Assembly: GCF_030730905.1 (NCBI RefSeq)
Contig: NZ_JAVAMP010000009.1
Coordinates: forward strand, 110,081 to 174,080
Direction of reading: 5' to 3'
DNA from: Chengkuizengella axinellae
GTDB lineage: Bacteria; Bacillota; Bacilli; Paenibacillales; KCTC-33759
DNA length: 64,000 bases
Position 1 is the stretch's first letter; every line of letters starts with the position of its first letter. The position numbers were made by a program, and so were the translations under genes. The notes beneath the pieces were generated by a model. The model searched no databases and had not been told where the DNA came from. It saw only the letters and a program-made list of their open reading frames with translations. Below are positions 7,955 through 17,056 of this stretch, in pieces.

Positions 7955-10900
7955 TTAATTCACTGTATAACTATATGAAGGGGAATCGTAAGCAGGAGTT
8001 CCTAATGTGTACGTGTAGAAGAAGTCGATGTCATCACCCTGGCTTAAGTTGTTGATTTCATACTCCCACGTACCATTCACTTCATTTGTTCTCACATTAA
8101 TTTGTCCACCATTATTCACCTTATAATGAAGATCTACAAAGCTGGATGTGGCTCCAATCGGTGTGAATTTCATTATCACCGTTGAACCGTCATCTTCAAT
8201 TACTATCGTATAATCATCTTCATTAATGGTGGTTCCTCCACCTGATGAAGATTCTAAGGTAGTGACTGTAATGGAGCTTCCAGCAGATTCATTCCCTGCC
8301 GCATCCTTTGCTCTTATCTCAAATGTATACGTTGTATTGGCAGTGAGTCCTGTTGCTGAAAAAACTGTAGCTGTGGTTGTTCCTAAATACGTGGAATCTT
8401 GATATATATCATAACCTGTTACTCCAACATTATCTGTGGAGGCATCCCAACTTAAATCCACTGAGGTTTCAGTAATGTCAGATGAGGTTATATTGGATGG
8501 TGAACTAGGTGATGTTATATCTGGAGCATGCGTGGTTACGTTTACACTATTGCTTGCAGAAGATTCATTACCTGCTGCATCCTTTGCCTTGACTTCAAAC
8601 ATATACGTTGTATCAGCTGTAAGCCCAGTCACTGAAAAAGTTGTAGACGATGTTGAACCTATGATTGATGAACCTTGATAAATATCATAACCCGTTACAC
8701 CTACATTATCTGTCGAGACATCCCAGTTCAACTCCACTGTGGTTTCTGTTATACCGGATGCCGATAAATTGGAAGGTGCGCTCGGCGGTGTTGTATCTCC
8801 TGGATTTCCACCTCCAGAAGAAGATCCCACTGTATAGCTGTATGTTGGAGAATCATATGCTGGGGTACCTCGTGTATAAGTGTAGAAGAAATCAATGACA
8901 TCTCCTTCACTTACTCCTAAAATGTCATACTCCCATGTACCGTTATTATTCACTGTACCAACATTGATTTGACCTCCATTATTCACCTTATAATGTATAT
9001 CTACAAAATTAGAGGTCGCTCCTTTTGGTGTGAATTTCATCAGCACTGATGAACCTTCATCTACAATTTCAATTGTATAATTTGGCTCAGAAATCACAGT
9101 ATCTCCTTCTAGTGTTGTAATAGTGACTTGATTACTAGCCATCGATTCATTACCTACCGCATCTTTAGCTCTCACTTCAAATGTATAATTCGTATTTTCT
9201 GACAAGTTAACAACCGTATAACTCGTAGACGTAGTTGTGTCTATATAGACACTTGAATTTCCATTATTCACTTGATAAATATCGTATGCGGTTACACCTA
9301 CATTATCTGTTGAAGCATCCCAGTTTAAATCTACTGAGGTTTCTGTTATATTCGATGTGCTTAAATTACCTGGTGCTGTTGGTGATTCTATATCAAGTGC
9401 ATCTGTAGTCACTGTTATACGATTGCTAGCTGTAGATTCATTACCTGCTGCATCCTTTGCCCTTACTTCAAATGTATAAGCAGTATTCCCAACTAAATTT
9501 GCAACTGTATAATCTGTAGATGTTGATGTTCCTATAAATACAGATGTATTTCCATCATTCACTTGATAGACATCATATCCTGTTACTCCAACATTATCTG
9601 TAGAGGCACCCCAACTTAATTCTACTGTTGTTTCCATTATGTTCGTTGCATTTAGAGTATCAGGTGCTGTTGGTGATTGTGTATCCGGAGCATCTGTAGT
9701 CACTGTTACACGATTGCTAGCTGCAGATTCATTACCTGCTGCATCCTTTGCTGTTACTTCAAATGTATAGGCAGTATCTGCAGATAAGTTCATTACGGTA
9801 TAATTTGTAGAAGTAGTTGTTCCTATTAAAACAGATGTATTTCCATTACCCACTTGGTAAATATCATAACCTGCTACTCCTCTATTATCTGTAGATGCAT
9901 CCCAATCTAAATCTACTGTAGCAGAAGTACTTCCTGTTGAAGTCAGATTTGAAGGTGTACTAGGTGCTTCTTCATCAATAGGATTACCTGCACAATCTCC
10001 ACCTGGACTTGCCGCTGTTTGTTGAGCCATTGATTTTGCTGGAACTGTTAATTCATAACAGTCAGAAAATGTTACAGATAAATCTACTTCAGAAGCATTA
10101 TAGGCTACATAAGTGTTCAATCCATCTTTATTTAAGACAGCATAAAGCGGTGTATTTGCCGTAATATCAAAATTAGGTAATCCATAAACATCTAAGGATC
10201 TCATCCACTGATATGTGCGTGCTCTAGATTCGCCAAACTCGATTCCAATAGAAGGGTCAAGTTCTTCATTTGTATCTTTCCATCTTAATAAAGCTTCAGC
10301 TGGATCATATAAAGCGTAATATGAAAGCATAATATCCTGCCATGTGTTAATATTATCTAACCCTTCCCAACCGTATTGCTCTTTCTTTTCTAAATAGTTA
10401 GGAAATTCTGCATAAGTCCGATCATAATTATTCTTCACGTAGTTTGGATCCATTCCCAAGTATAATGAAGCTCCTGTTACTGGAAGCATTTGAATGCCAT
10501 GCGCTTCTATTGGATCCTCAGTCCACCAAGTGATATGATTATATTTTCCACCCCATACCATAACGGCTGTATCCCCATCATTCGTGTAATCTGGGTCAAA
10601 TACATCACCATATAAATCAAACCAGTAATTATTAATCGCTTGTCTTTCAGTAGTATACATATAGATTCCTGCATCTCTAATTGCAGTATCCCCAGTAGCT
10701 TCACCCCATAAAATCAAAGCTGCCCAAGCATTCATCGCTTCTGATGAAGATTCCTGATTGTTTCCTGAGTGCTCCCAGCTGTGACCTCCGCTGTTCGGTG
10801 AGTAACCTACACCATTCGCCCAAGAGTGCCCAGCGTACAGATCAAAATTCCTCAAAAACAGATAATCAGTAGATGTTCTATCAATCGTTGCAATGTCTTG

Positions 10901-12487
10901 AACTAATTGATTCACCATGCCTCCCCATTGATCATCCTGATACCAAGCATCCGCTGAGTTAGGTTCTAATAAAGCTACTTGCGCAGCTGCATAAATCCAG
11001 TAGCCGTAGTGGAAATGATGATCATTCATTTCTCTTGCAGCACCGTAACTTGATGGATATCCAATTAGTGTCTTCCAGTGATCGTCATAGTAGAAGTAAT
11101 TATCATCTACAACTGCACCAGATTCATCGTACTTCGTAGGAGTAAACCACCACTCTAGTGTGTTTTTAATCGATTGCACAAGATCGGCTTGTTTAGCAGT
11201 ATCTTCTAATTGTGTTGTTATTGGGAGTACATTAGAGATTCTTCCTAAGTTTTTCCCCATCCAATACGTATCGTAGCCTGTATTTCCACCATCAATTCCA
11301 GGTTGAACAAAATTTGGATCTAAGGTTTTTCCATAATCATAATATTCCTGCACATATCCTTCCAACCTCGATAGATCACCAGGATCTGTTAATTCTGGCA
11401 TAAATGGTAAAATCCCGTTATATACATATTGCGTAGAAAAAAGTTGTCCAGAAAGCGTTTTCATTTTACCTCTAATTGTATTATAAGAATGTAAATACTG
11501 AGATTCATTGATGAGAGGATTGTCTCTCCATTGATGTGGGTAGAGTGCGGTAATTGTATCTGTGTTTGAACCCTCCATTGGAGTCGTTGTTATTATATAA
11601 TCTGTAGTTACTGTACTGGTCGCTTCATCATAATTCCATTCCACTTTAGTATCCGTTACAAAAGCAAAAGCGTGATCCATGAACAGGTTGTATGTTTCCA
11701 CACTGTTATCCGGCAATCCAGCTATTGAAATAAAATCTTTTCCACTTGGCAAATCAGCTACAAGCTCTGATCCGTTATTTGTCCAAGTTGTTCCTGTTGG
11801 TGCGTATACTCCATAAACATTTATTTGTCCGTTATTATTTATAGATAATTGAATATTTGAACCATCTTCCCTTAAAATCGTTGCTGCATTTTTAAATACA
11901 ACTTTTGGTTCTGCTCCATCAAAAGTGAAATACGCATATGGACTTCCGTGTCCAATTGTAACCTTCATATTTCTAGAACCGTCTGCATTTGGCATTAAAA
12001 TATCCGCAGACCAGTCTGTAATTTTATCCGCTTCGGCTGCCACAGGTGAAAAAGTAGTTGCTTGTACTTCTAAATCCACCTGGCCAGGCCTAATTTCTCG
12101 TTCTACCTCATTTTCGCCATCCTCCAACACATTGATCGTTTTTGGTGGATTGCTGATTTGAAAGCCTGAATCTACAGCTTTGAAACCTAAGGGATGGGCA
12201 TAAAGCGCACCAGAATACTGCAGCCAAACCACTGAGCTAATCCAATCATTTGTAGAAAGCGGTTTATTGTCAAAATTGCTAGTTGTATAATCTATACTTT
12301 GTGGAGTTCTGCGTTCATTTTCATAAACCCAATTATAAAGCTGTCCACCTTTTGTTACTGTAGAATAACCACCTGCACCTACTGCAACATCATCCTCAGA
12401 TATTTCACCAAACACAGCACTATTTGTTGATATTAAACTAGCTAAGACCATTAAAAGCGAAAGAACTAAATAGAACGTTTTTTTCAT
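7955..12487 (-). CDS. Secreted GH81 endo-beta-1,3-glucanase with five FN3 and two CBM56 modules
   Basis: 1510 residues with a signal peptide (MKKTFYLVLSLLMV...AVFG, about 27 residues). GH81 domain at about 40-830: STNDWISSVVW, YAHPLGF, then GHSWANG and GHSWEHSGNNQESSSEAMNAW, the catalytic glutamate region. Tail: FN3 at about 839-932, 936-1030 and 1034-1126, CBM56-type at 1129-1218, FN3 at 1233-1321 and 1324-1411, CBM56-type at 1421-1510. The FN3 modules share the D-N-x-G-V-x-x-Y-D-I/V-Y pattern with the neighbouring GH81 but not with the cellulases further on. The two GH81 catalytic domains are clearly diverged, so they probably differ in product profile or preferred glucan. A cre-like operator lies 34 bases upstream of the start. 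Confidence 0.93.
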   Translation of the reverse strand: MKKTFYLVLSLLMVLASLISTNSAVFGEISEDDVAVGAGGYSTVTKGGQLYNWVYENERRTPQSIDYTTSNFDNKPLSTNDWISSVVWLQYSGALYAHPLGFKAVDSGFQISNPPKTINVLEDGENEVEREIRPGQVDLEVQATTFSPVAAEADKITDWSADILMPNADGSRNMKVTIGHGSPYAYFTFDGAEPKVVFKNAATILREDGSNIQLSINNNGQINVYGVYAPTGTTWTNNGSELVADLPSGKDFISIAGLPDNSVETYNLFMDHAFAFVTDTKVEWNYDEATSTVTTDYIITTTPMEGSNTDTITALYPHQWRDNPLINESQYLHSYNTIRGKMKTLSGQLFSTQYVYNGILPFMPELTDPGDLSRLEGYVQEYYDYGKTLDPNFVQPGIDGGNTGYDTYWMGKNLGRISNVLPITTQLEDTAKQADLVQSIKNTLEWWFTPTKYDESGAVVDDNYFYYDDHWKTLIGYPSSYGAAREMNDHHFHYGYWIYAAAQVALLEPNSADAWYQDDQWGGMVNQLVQDIATIDRTSTDYLFLRNFDLYAGHSWANGVGYSPNSGGHSWEHSGNNQESSSEAMNAWAALILWGEATGDTAIRDAGIYMYTTERQAINNYWFDLYGDVFDPDYTNDGDTAVMVWGGKYNHITWWTEDPIEAHGIQMLPVTGASLYLGMDPNYVKNNYDRTYAEFPNYLEKKEQYGWEGLDNINTWQDIMLSYYALYDPAEALLRWKDTNEELDPSIGIEFGESRARTYQWMRSLDVYGLPNFDITANTPLYAVLNKDGLNTYVAYNASEVDLSVTFSDCYELTVPAKSMAQQTAASPGGDCAGNPIDEEAPSTPSNLTSTGSTSATVDLDWDASTDNRGVAGYDIYQVGNGNTSVLIGTTTSTNYTVMNLSADTAYTFEVTAKDAAGNESAASNRVTVTTDAPDTQSPTAPDTLNATNIMETTVELSWGASTDNVGVTGYDVYQVNDGNTSVFIGTSTSTDYTVANLVGNTAYTFEVRAKDAAGNESTASNRITVTTDALDIESPTAPGNLSTSNITETSVDLNWDASTDNVGVTAYDIYQVNNGNSSVYIDTTTSTSYTVVNLSENTNYTFEVRAKDAVGNESMASNQVTITTLEGDTVISEPNYTIEIVDEGSSVLMKFTPKGATSNFVDIHYKVNNGGQINVGTVNNNGTWEYDILGVSEGDVIDFFYTYTRGTPAYDSPTYSYTVGSSSGGGNPGDTTPPSAPSNLSASGITETTVELNWDVSTDNVGVTGYDIYQGSSIIGSTSSTTFSVTGLTADTTYMFEVKAKDAAGNESSASNSVNVTTHAPDITSPSSPSNITSSDITETSVDLSWDASTDNVGVTGYDIYQDSTYLGTTTATVFSATGLTANTTYTFEIRAKDAAGNESAGSSITVTTLESSSGGGTTINEDDYTIVIEDDGSTVIMKFTPIGATSSFVDLHYKVNNGGQINVRTNEVNGTWEYEINNLSQGDDIDFFYTYTLGTPAYDSPSYSYTVN

Positions 12488-12520
12488 TATACCTCTCCTT
12501 TTTCATTATAATACTAGTTA

Positions 12521-12534
12521 TGAAATCGTTTTCA
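12521..12534 (-). promoter_or_regulatory. cre-like catabolite control site upstream of a GH81 gene
   Basis: On the minus strand the site reads TGAAAACGATTTCA, which fits the Bacillus cre consensus TGWAANCGNTNWCA at every position. It lies 34-47 bases upstream of the GH81 start, so CcpA would be expected to repress this gene when preferred sugars are present. Confidence 0.6.
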
Positions 12535-12963
12535 GTACTTTGTTTCACTTACACCTCTTTTCTATAAAAAATAACTTGAACAAAAAGAACTATAAACATA
12601 GCTATTTATATTCCGTCAATTTAGAGGTTATGTATATTTTTTTATTTACTATTTTTAATTTTACTAGTTTCCAATTATTATACTATATTTATGTAAAATT
12701 TTCAGTATTTTCTGAATATTTAATTTATTTTTAGTTAATCTAGTTTTAGCGTTCGTTTTTTGTCTCCCAGTGAAAGTAGATTACCTAAACAGATGAAAAT
12801 ACAACTTTTATCTTCCTTTGAATAAGAGGAGTCTTCAGCATGTAGAACTTGATATGATTTAAATCAGTTAGAATAGGCATAGGCAATGAAACATACAACT
12901 AAGCAATCTTCTACGTATACTACAATTAACAAACAGGTTTTATGAAGGAGCTGACACTTCATC
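12535..12963. other. AT-rich divergent intergenic region
   Basis: About 430 bases between the GH81 gene and the divergent ATP-grasp gene. Short open frames here lack ribosome binding sites and look spurious. CTCCCAGTGAAAG at 12764-12776 nearly matches the hairpin arm found at 15692-15704. No other feature was recognised. Confidence 0.4.
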
Positions 12964-13866
12964 ATGTCTGAAGAACAAAATAATAAAAAATATGTATCGT
13001 GCAAATGGGAAAAAACATTAGCTTTGATAAATAATGTATACCTTAAAAAATATATTCCTGAAACAAAAAAAGTGAGTTCAGAAAGCCTACAAGAAATGCT
13101 TAATAAATACAAAGCAGTATATGTGAAACCAAATCGAGGTTCATCTGGAAAAGGAGTCATGAAAATACAACAAAGAATCCACCATGGAAAAATAGTATAC
13201 GAAGTTCAGAACAATCTAAGTATAAAGCATTTCGATAATTACAATGCTCTATATTATAAATTGAATGAACACATTCAAAAGTCAGATCGAATGCACATCG
13301 TTCAAAAAGGAATCAATATGATTAAATATAAAAAACGTTCTGCAGACATAAGAGTCATGGTGCAACAAAATCCTCAATCTGAATGGGAGATAACTGGATT
13401 TCTTGCTAGATTATCTCATCCTAAAAAAATAGTCACAAATATAAGTGGCGGTGGTGCTGTATGTGATGTATACGAACTATTAAATCATATTTGCACCCAA
13501 AAATACGAAAAGGAAAATGTACTAACTGAACTAAAAATGATTGGTATTGAAACAGCAAAACAAATGAATAAGTTTTATCCAAAAGTTCAAGAAAATGGGG
13601 TGGACATTGCATTGGATCAAGAGCTTCATCCTTGGATCTTGGAAGTGAATACAAAACCCGATATTGGTCCATTCAATCTTTTAAAAAATAAAACTTACTA
13701 TGAAAAAATAATAGATTATAGAAAAGAGATCAAAAAAGAACAAGATTCAAAACAAAAAAGTAAAAAAAAGAACCGTTCCAACTACAAATTAAAAAAACCA
13801 AAGTATAATTATACTAAAAGATATAAACATATTAAAACAAAAACTAAAGGTCTCATAGTTGAATAA
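12964..13866 (+). CDS. YheC/YheD-family ATP-grasp protein (spore-coat associated type)
   Basis: 300 residues with GAAGGAG about 13 bases before the ATG. It shows the ATP-grasp order: VYVKPNRGSSGKGVM (glycine-rich nucleotide loop, about residues 57-71), a KKRSADIRVMVQ segment, GGGAVCDVYELL, and the C-terminal metal-binding DIALD...PWILEVNTKPDIGPF. This matches the YheC/YheD family, known in Bacillus as endospore coat-associated proteins with a ligase-type fold. The substrate is unknown. The last 50 residues are strongly basic (K, R and Y rich), which suggests binding to an acidic polymer or coat layer. It stands alone and ends at a clear hairpin. Confidence 0.8.
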   Translation: MSEEQNNKKYVSCKWEKTLALINNVYLKKYIPETKKVSSESLQEMLNKYKAVYVKPNRGSSGKGVMKIQQRIHHGKIVYEVQNNLSIKHFDNYNALYYKLNEHIQKSDRMHIVQKGINMIKYKKRSADIRVMVQQNPQSEWEITGFLARLSHPKKIVTNISGGGAVCDVYELLNHICTQKYEKENVLTELKMIGIETAKQMNKFYPKVQENGVDIALDQELHPWILEVNTKPDIGPFNLLKNKTYYEKIIDYRKEIKKEQDSKQKSKKKNRSNYKLKKPKYNYTKRYKHIKTKTKGLIVE

Positions 13867-13893
13867 TAGCTCGCTGATTAGCGAGCTATTTCT
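13866..13893 (+). terminator. Terminator of the YheC/YheD-family gene
   Basis: ATAGCTCGCT / AGCGAGCTAT perfect stem with a GATT loop right after the stop codon, followed by a short T-rich stretch. Confidence 0.7.
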
Positions 13894-13970
13894 ATCATAC
13901 AATTTTAAATTATAATAAGACCAGTGGTTATTAAAACATCTCTTATGATATGTAACCTCTTTCTGGTTTT

Positions 13971-14000
13971 ATACTTTGAATCAAACATGATTCGAAGTAT
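13971..14000 (-). terminator. Probable terminator of the downstream membrane protein gene
   Basis: ATACTTTGAATC / GATTCGAAGTAT hairpin about 35 bases beyond the stop codon of the minus-strand gene at 14034. On the minus strand it is followed by AAAACC rather than a long T tract, so it is only probable. Confidence 0.4.
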
Positions 14001-14033
14001 GTAAAACACTGCCCATTGTTACAAGGACTTTAA

Positions 14034-14672
14034 TTATCTAAGCAATGGTGGCAGTTCAGATATTGATTCATGCATTCCTTCTATAACTTCCATTACCTCT
14101 TCATCCCGATGGAATCTATCTAACCCTTCATCTTTCCATTGATCACCATTTCTTACCTTGATTTTATTTATCTCACTCATCCCCTCTGTAAATATGGATA
14201 AATATGAAATTGCAGTTTCTAAATTTTCTCGATCTACTTCAGTTAGAGTTGGATTTTCTTTCATTTTAATTTTGTTTTTGATCCCTTTTAAATTGGCATA
14301 AAAAATATTGTATCTCATTGGATATATATGATACATATTTCCAGAACCAAAATCAAAAGCATAATAGATAGAGCTTATATTCCACTGCAAGTCTATATTT
14401 TCAAATGCCTGTTCTCTTAATTCAGGATCTTTAGATTCAAGCAGCGTAGTAAAATCTGCTAACAATTCTTCGTTCATATTTAAAACACCCTCAAAAACCT
14501 GTTCACTTTGACGCACTAGCTCCCAATTTTTATATTCTAGTTCACTAGCGAGGTACTCTTCTCTGTGATTAGTCACTTCCAACTGAGAAGTATAAATCAA
14601 TACAGACGCTACTATGATAAAACTTAAACTCACTATCACGATCTTAAATAGATTTTGACTTCCCTTACTCAT
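14034..14672 (-). CDS. Membrane-anchored protein of unknown function
   Basis: 212 residues from the ATG that follows an AAAGGGGATGG site. An ATG eight codons upstream lacks such a site. One N-terminal membrane helix (FKIVIVSLSFIIVASVLIYTS, about residues 9-29) precedes a long, mostly helical, acidic and aromatic-rich extracytoplasmic part with YHIYPMRYNIFYANL in the middle and an ISELPPLLR end. I do not recognise a family. It lies downstream of another unknown gene in the same direction, with about 25 bases between, and may form a two-gene operon. Confidence 0.55.
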   Translation of the reverse strand: MSKGSQNLFKIVIVSLSFIIVASVLIYTSQLEVTNHREEYLASELEYKNWELVRQSEQVFEGVLNMNEELLADFTTLLESKDPELREQAFENIDLQWNISSIYYAFDFGSGNMYHIYPMRYNIFYANLKGIKNKIKMKENPTLTEVDRENLETAISYLSIFTEGMSEINKIKVRNGDQWKDEGLDRFHRDEEVMEVIEGMHESISELPPLLR

Positions 14673-14698
14673 TATCCATCCCCTTTTGATATTCATAC

Positions 14699-14995
14699 CT
14701 AAAAAACGATGTAATATTGATTGGATTTTCCATGTTTAGATGATATTAAATATAGCTTATATAAATATTTCAAAAACACATAGATATTCTCTTGCTGATG
14801 TTCCATTTCTACAACAGTTTCATAAATCTTTTTTTGCATTTCTGGATGTGTATGATCAACAATTAAATCCACTAAAGAGTCCATATTAATATAATGGGGT
14901 GTATCCTTATATATAACTTTAAATTCACTTTTCTTCCATTCTCTTTCATAAAAAAACTTTTGAAGCAGGCTTCTGGTATTATCCATACTATTCAT
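14699..14995 (-). CDS. Small hypothetical protein
   Basis: 98 residues, or 95 if the second ATG (at 14986) is used. A GGGAAGGTG site lies just before both. It is soluble, with no signal or membrane segment. The sequence has a charged N-terminus (FFYEREWKKSEF), then VDLIVDHTHPEMQKKIYETV and a helical end rich in Y and K. No family recognised. Its stop is close to the start of the membrane-anchored protein gene, which suggests co-transcription. Confidence 0.5.
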   Translation of the reverse strand: MNSMDNTRSLLQKFFYEREWKKSEFKVIYKDTPHYINMDSLVDLIVDHTHPEMQKKIYETVVEMEHQQENIYVFLKYLYKLYLISSKHGKSNQYYIVF

Positions 14996-15155
14996 TCACC
15001 TTCCCTAGATTTATAAAAAATCTATTTCAAAACTATGAACACTGATTCTCTTTGTTAAGGATAATCATGTTTTTTCTTCTTTTCTTAGTTCCTGCTTTAT
15101 TATACCATTCCTTCTTCTATTTTGTAATTATTTACAAATAGATTTATAATAAATA

Positions 15156-15629
15156 TTAATCCCAGATTGAAGGTCTATCCAAACCTAACATGCGTAAATA
15201 TTGTAAAAATTGTCCTGCATGAACTGCATCATGGTAAGCAATCCGTAAAAGCATATCCCCTAAATAACGTTCATATCCGACATCACTTCGATCAATTAAT
15301 CTAGTGTTTAACTCTTCTGAAGATAGATTTTGAATGTATTCAATGAATTTCTCAAAATAAGGCTTTGATAATTCAATTTCTCTACGAACGGAAATAATCG
15401 GCTCATGATCATAAGGTCTGGGAGTAACATCTTTTAGTGATCCATTATTCATTAATATATTGTGATATCCATAGCTGCCCCCCCAGACATGACGAATCAT
15501 TTCTCCGAAAGACATTGCCTTATGATCAGGTTTCCAATTGATCCACTCATCTGGAAGAGAGGTCCATAATTTAATAGAACGTCTGCGTGATTCCTTTAAA
15601 TTTAAAACTGCTAGATCCATTGTATTCAT
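15156..15629 (-). CDS. DinB-family protein
   Basis: 157 residues with GGGGGAT before the ATG. It has the four-helix DinB/YfiT pattern with three conserved histidines in metal-binding positions: His47 (EMIRHVWGG), His133 and His137 (AYHDAVHAGQ). Helix 1 carries the SLPDEWINWKPDHKAMSFGEM segment common to the family. DinB-like proteins bind a divalent metal, and some are thiol-dependent S-transferases such as bacillithiol transferases. The actual substrate is not visible here. It is divergent from an ArsR-type regulator with two hairpins in between. Confidence 0.8.
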   Translation of the reverse strand: MNTMDLAVLNLKESRRRSIKLWTSLPDEWINWKPDHKAMSFGEMIRHVWGGSYGYHNILMNNGSLKDVTPRPYDHEPIISVRREIELSKPYFEKFIEYIQNLSSEELNTRLIDRSDVGYERYLGDMLLRIAYHDAVHAGQFLQYLRMLGLDRPSIWD

Positions 15630-15654
15630 ATTAAATCCCCCTATATTTTGTTTG

Positions 15655-15705
15655 ATAAAGAGAATCTTGCTTTCAGTGGGAGTTTTTATATCTCCCGCTG
15701 AAAGC
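15655..15705. repeat. 19-base repeat plus hairpin of unknown role
   Basis: ATAAAGAGAATCTTGCTTT at 15655-15673 recurs exactly at 42386-42404. Here it runs into a hairpin, GCTTTCAGTGGGAG (15669-15682) with CTCCCGCTGAAAGC (15692-15705), pairing fully with one G-T pair and a loop of nine T/A bases. It lies between two divergent genes, so a terminator role is not obvious. It may be a small dispersed repeat. Confidence 0.45.
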
Positions 15706-15730
15706 TAGATGATCTTATCAGGTGAAATTA

Positions 15731-15770
15731 TGCTGTTATCTCCCCCTTCTTCAATGGAGAGATAACAGCA
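15731..15770. repeat. 12-bp perfect inverted repeat in divergent promoter region
   Basis: TGCTGTTATCTC (15731-15742) and GAGATAACAGCA (15759-15770) flank a 16-base loop, 55 bases upstream of the ArsR-type gene. It could be an operator for that regulator or an RNA hairpin in its leader. Confidence 0.45.
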
Positions 15771-15824
15771 TGAGAAAGTGATAAATTGATTGTATAGCAA
15801 ATTCATTTAGGGTATGATCGAAAT

Positions 15825-16511
15825 ATGAATGCATATCCGAATATTTCATATGTTGCAAAACTAATATCCGAGCCTACCAGGGCTATCATCTTAGAATCTT
15901 TGATGGATGGGAAAGCCTTGCCAGCAAGTGAGTTGGCATATATGGCTAAGGTTTCACATCCAACAGTAAGTTCACATTTATCAAAGCTAGTGGAAGGAAA
16001 TTTGCTTAAAGTCGAACAATTTGGAAGGCACCGTTATTATAAATTAGCAAGTGAACAGGTAGCAGAAGTGCTGGAAAAATTAGGAAACATTGCACCTCCC
16101 GTTCAAATCCGTTCATTAAAACAATCCGATCAAATGAAACAAGTACGGTCTGCTCGAACTTGTTATGACCATTTGGCTGGTGAACTTGGTGTGAAGATAA
16201 CAGAAGCATTGTTAAGTCAAGAAATGATAATCATAAAAGATGACCAATATGAAGTGACTAAGCAAGGAGAAGAATGGTTTCAAAAAATTGGGATTGAAAT
16301 AAACAACAGAGGAAAAAGTCGAAGGGTTTTTGCTAAACCATGTCTTGATTGGAGTGAAAGAAGATATCATATATCTGGATGGTTAGGTGCCGCCATCGCC
16401 ACTCAATTTTTCAACGAAAAGTGGTTGATCAAATCAACTACAAATCGTTCTGTTCAACTAACTGAAAAAGGCTCCATTCTGTTAAAAGAGACATTAGGGT
16501 TGGACATTTAA
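15825..16511 (+). CDS. ArsR-family winged-helix transcriptional regulator
   Basis: 228 residues, longer than minimal ArsR proteins. The N-terminal 80 residues are a winged helix: ISEPTRAIILESLMDG, ASELAYMAKVSHPTVSSHLSKL (recognition helix) and GRHRYYKLA (wing). The rest contains RSARTCYDHLAGELGV and a C-terminal region with a second winged-helix flavour (YEVTKQGEEWF). No clear metal-binding CxC motif is present, so it is unlikely to be a classical metal sensor. Its divergent neighbour is DinB, a frequent partner of small-molecule-responsive regulators. A shared terminator with the thioredoxin gene follows. Confidence 0.82.
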   Translation: MNAYPNISYVAKLISEPTRAIILESLMDGKALPASELAYMAKVSHPTVSSHLSKLVEGNLLKVEQFGRHRYYKLASEQVAEVLEKLGNIAPPVQIRSLKQSDQMKQVRSARTCYDHLAGELGVKITEALLSQEMIIIKDDQYEVTKQGEEWFQKIGIEINNRGKSRRVFAKPCLDWSERRYHISGWLGAAIATQFFNEKWLIKSTTNRSVQLTEKGSILLKETLGLDI

Positions 16512-16538
16512 TATGGGGTGCGTGGGATATAGTCAAAA

Positions 16539-16590
16539 AAAAGAGGTCATCTCATAGTGGAATAATCACTTAGGAGATGACCTCTTTTCT
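16539..16590. terminator. Bidirectional terminator between ArsR-type gene and thioredoxin
   Basis: AAAAGAGGTCATCTC (16539-16553) pairs perfectly with GAGATGACCTCTTTT (16574-16588), with T-rich sequence on both strands. It sits between convergent genes. Confidence 0.85.
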
Positions 16591-16602
16591 TCATATTTTA
16601 TA

Positions 16603-16920
16603 TTATGCAATAGCTTGTGTTAATTTTTCAATTAAAACCTCTTTACTTTGCACACCAACCATGCGCTCTGCAACCTCTCCATTTTGAAAAATCAATAATG
16701 TAGGAATGCTTTGTACTGAATATAATGCTGCTAGTTCAGGGTTTTCATCCACATTAATTTTTGCTATCGTCACTTTACCATTCAGCTCTCCAGCCAACTC
16801 TTCTACTATCGGCAATTGAATTTTACAAGGACCACACCAAGGAGCCCAAAAATCAACCAATGTAACTCCTTGTGATATGGTTTGATCAAAGTTTTCTTTA
16901 TTTAAAACGACTGCTCCCAT
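16603..16920 (-). CDS. trxA: Thioredoxin
   Basis: 105 residues from the ATG that follows AAAGGAGTGGGAG. A GTG three codons upstream lies inside that ribosome binding site. It carries the active site WAPWCGPCK with cysteines 29 and 32, the cis-proline region SIPTLLIF, and the usual length. Thioredoxin reduces protein disulfides in the cytoplasm and would also recycle the thioredoxin-dependent arsenate reductase encoded 2.3 kb away. It sits next to the Crp-Fnr/glutaredoxin pair, making a small redox neighbourhood. This may be one of several thioredoxins in the genome. Confidence 0.93.
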   Translation of the reverse strand: MGAVVLNKENFDQTISQGVTLVDFWAPWCGPCKIQLPIVEELAGELNGKVTIAKINVDENPELAALYSVQSIPTLLIFQNGEVAERMVGVQSKEVLIEKLTQAIA

Positions 16921-17056
16921 TTCTCCCACTCCTTTAAAATCTCTCTATTTTTTTCTTTCTATGTGTATTATAATTTGTTTTTCGGATCATTTCTGTAAGA
17001 TGCATTACATTTATCTGTTTTCATAGCCACAATGCATCAGTACATCCTATACAAGT

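Noticed and set aside
12540..12734. 64-codon plus-strand frame in the AT-rich region upstream of a GH81 gene
   Set aside because: No ribosome binding site, low-complexity hydrophobic composition and overlap with the promoter region; likely chance.
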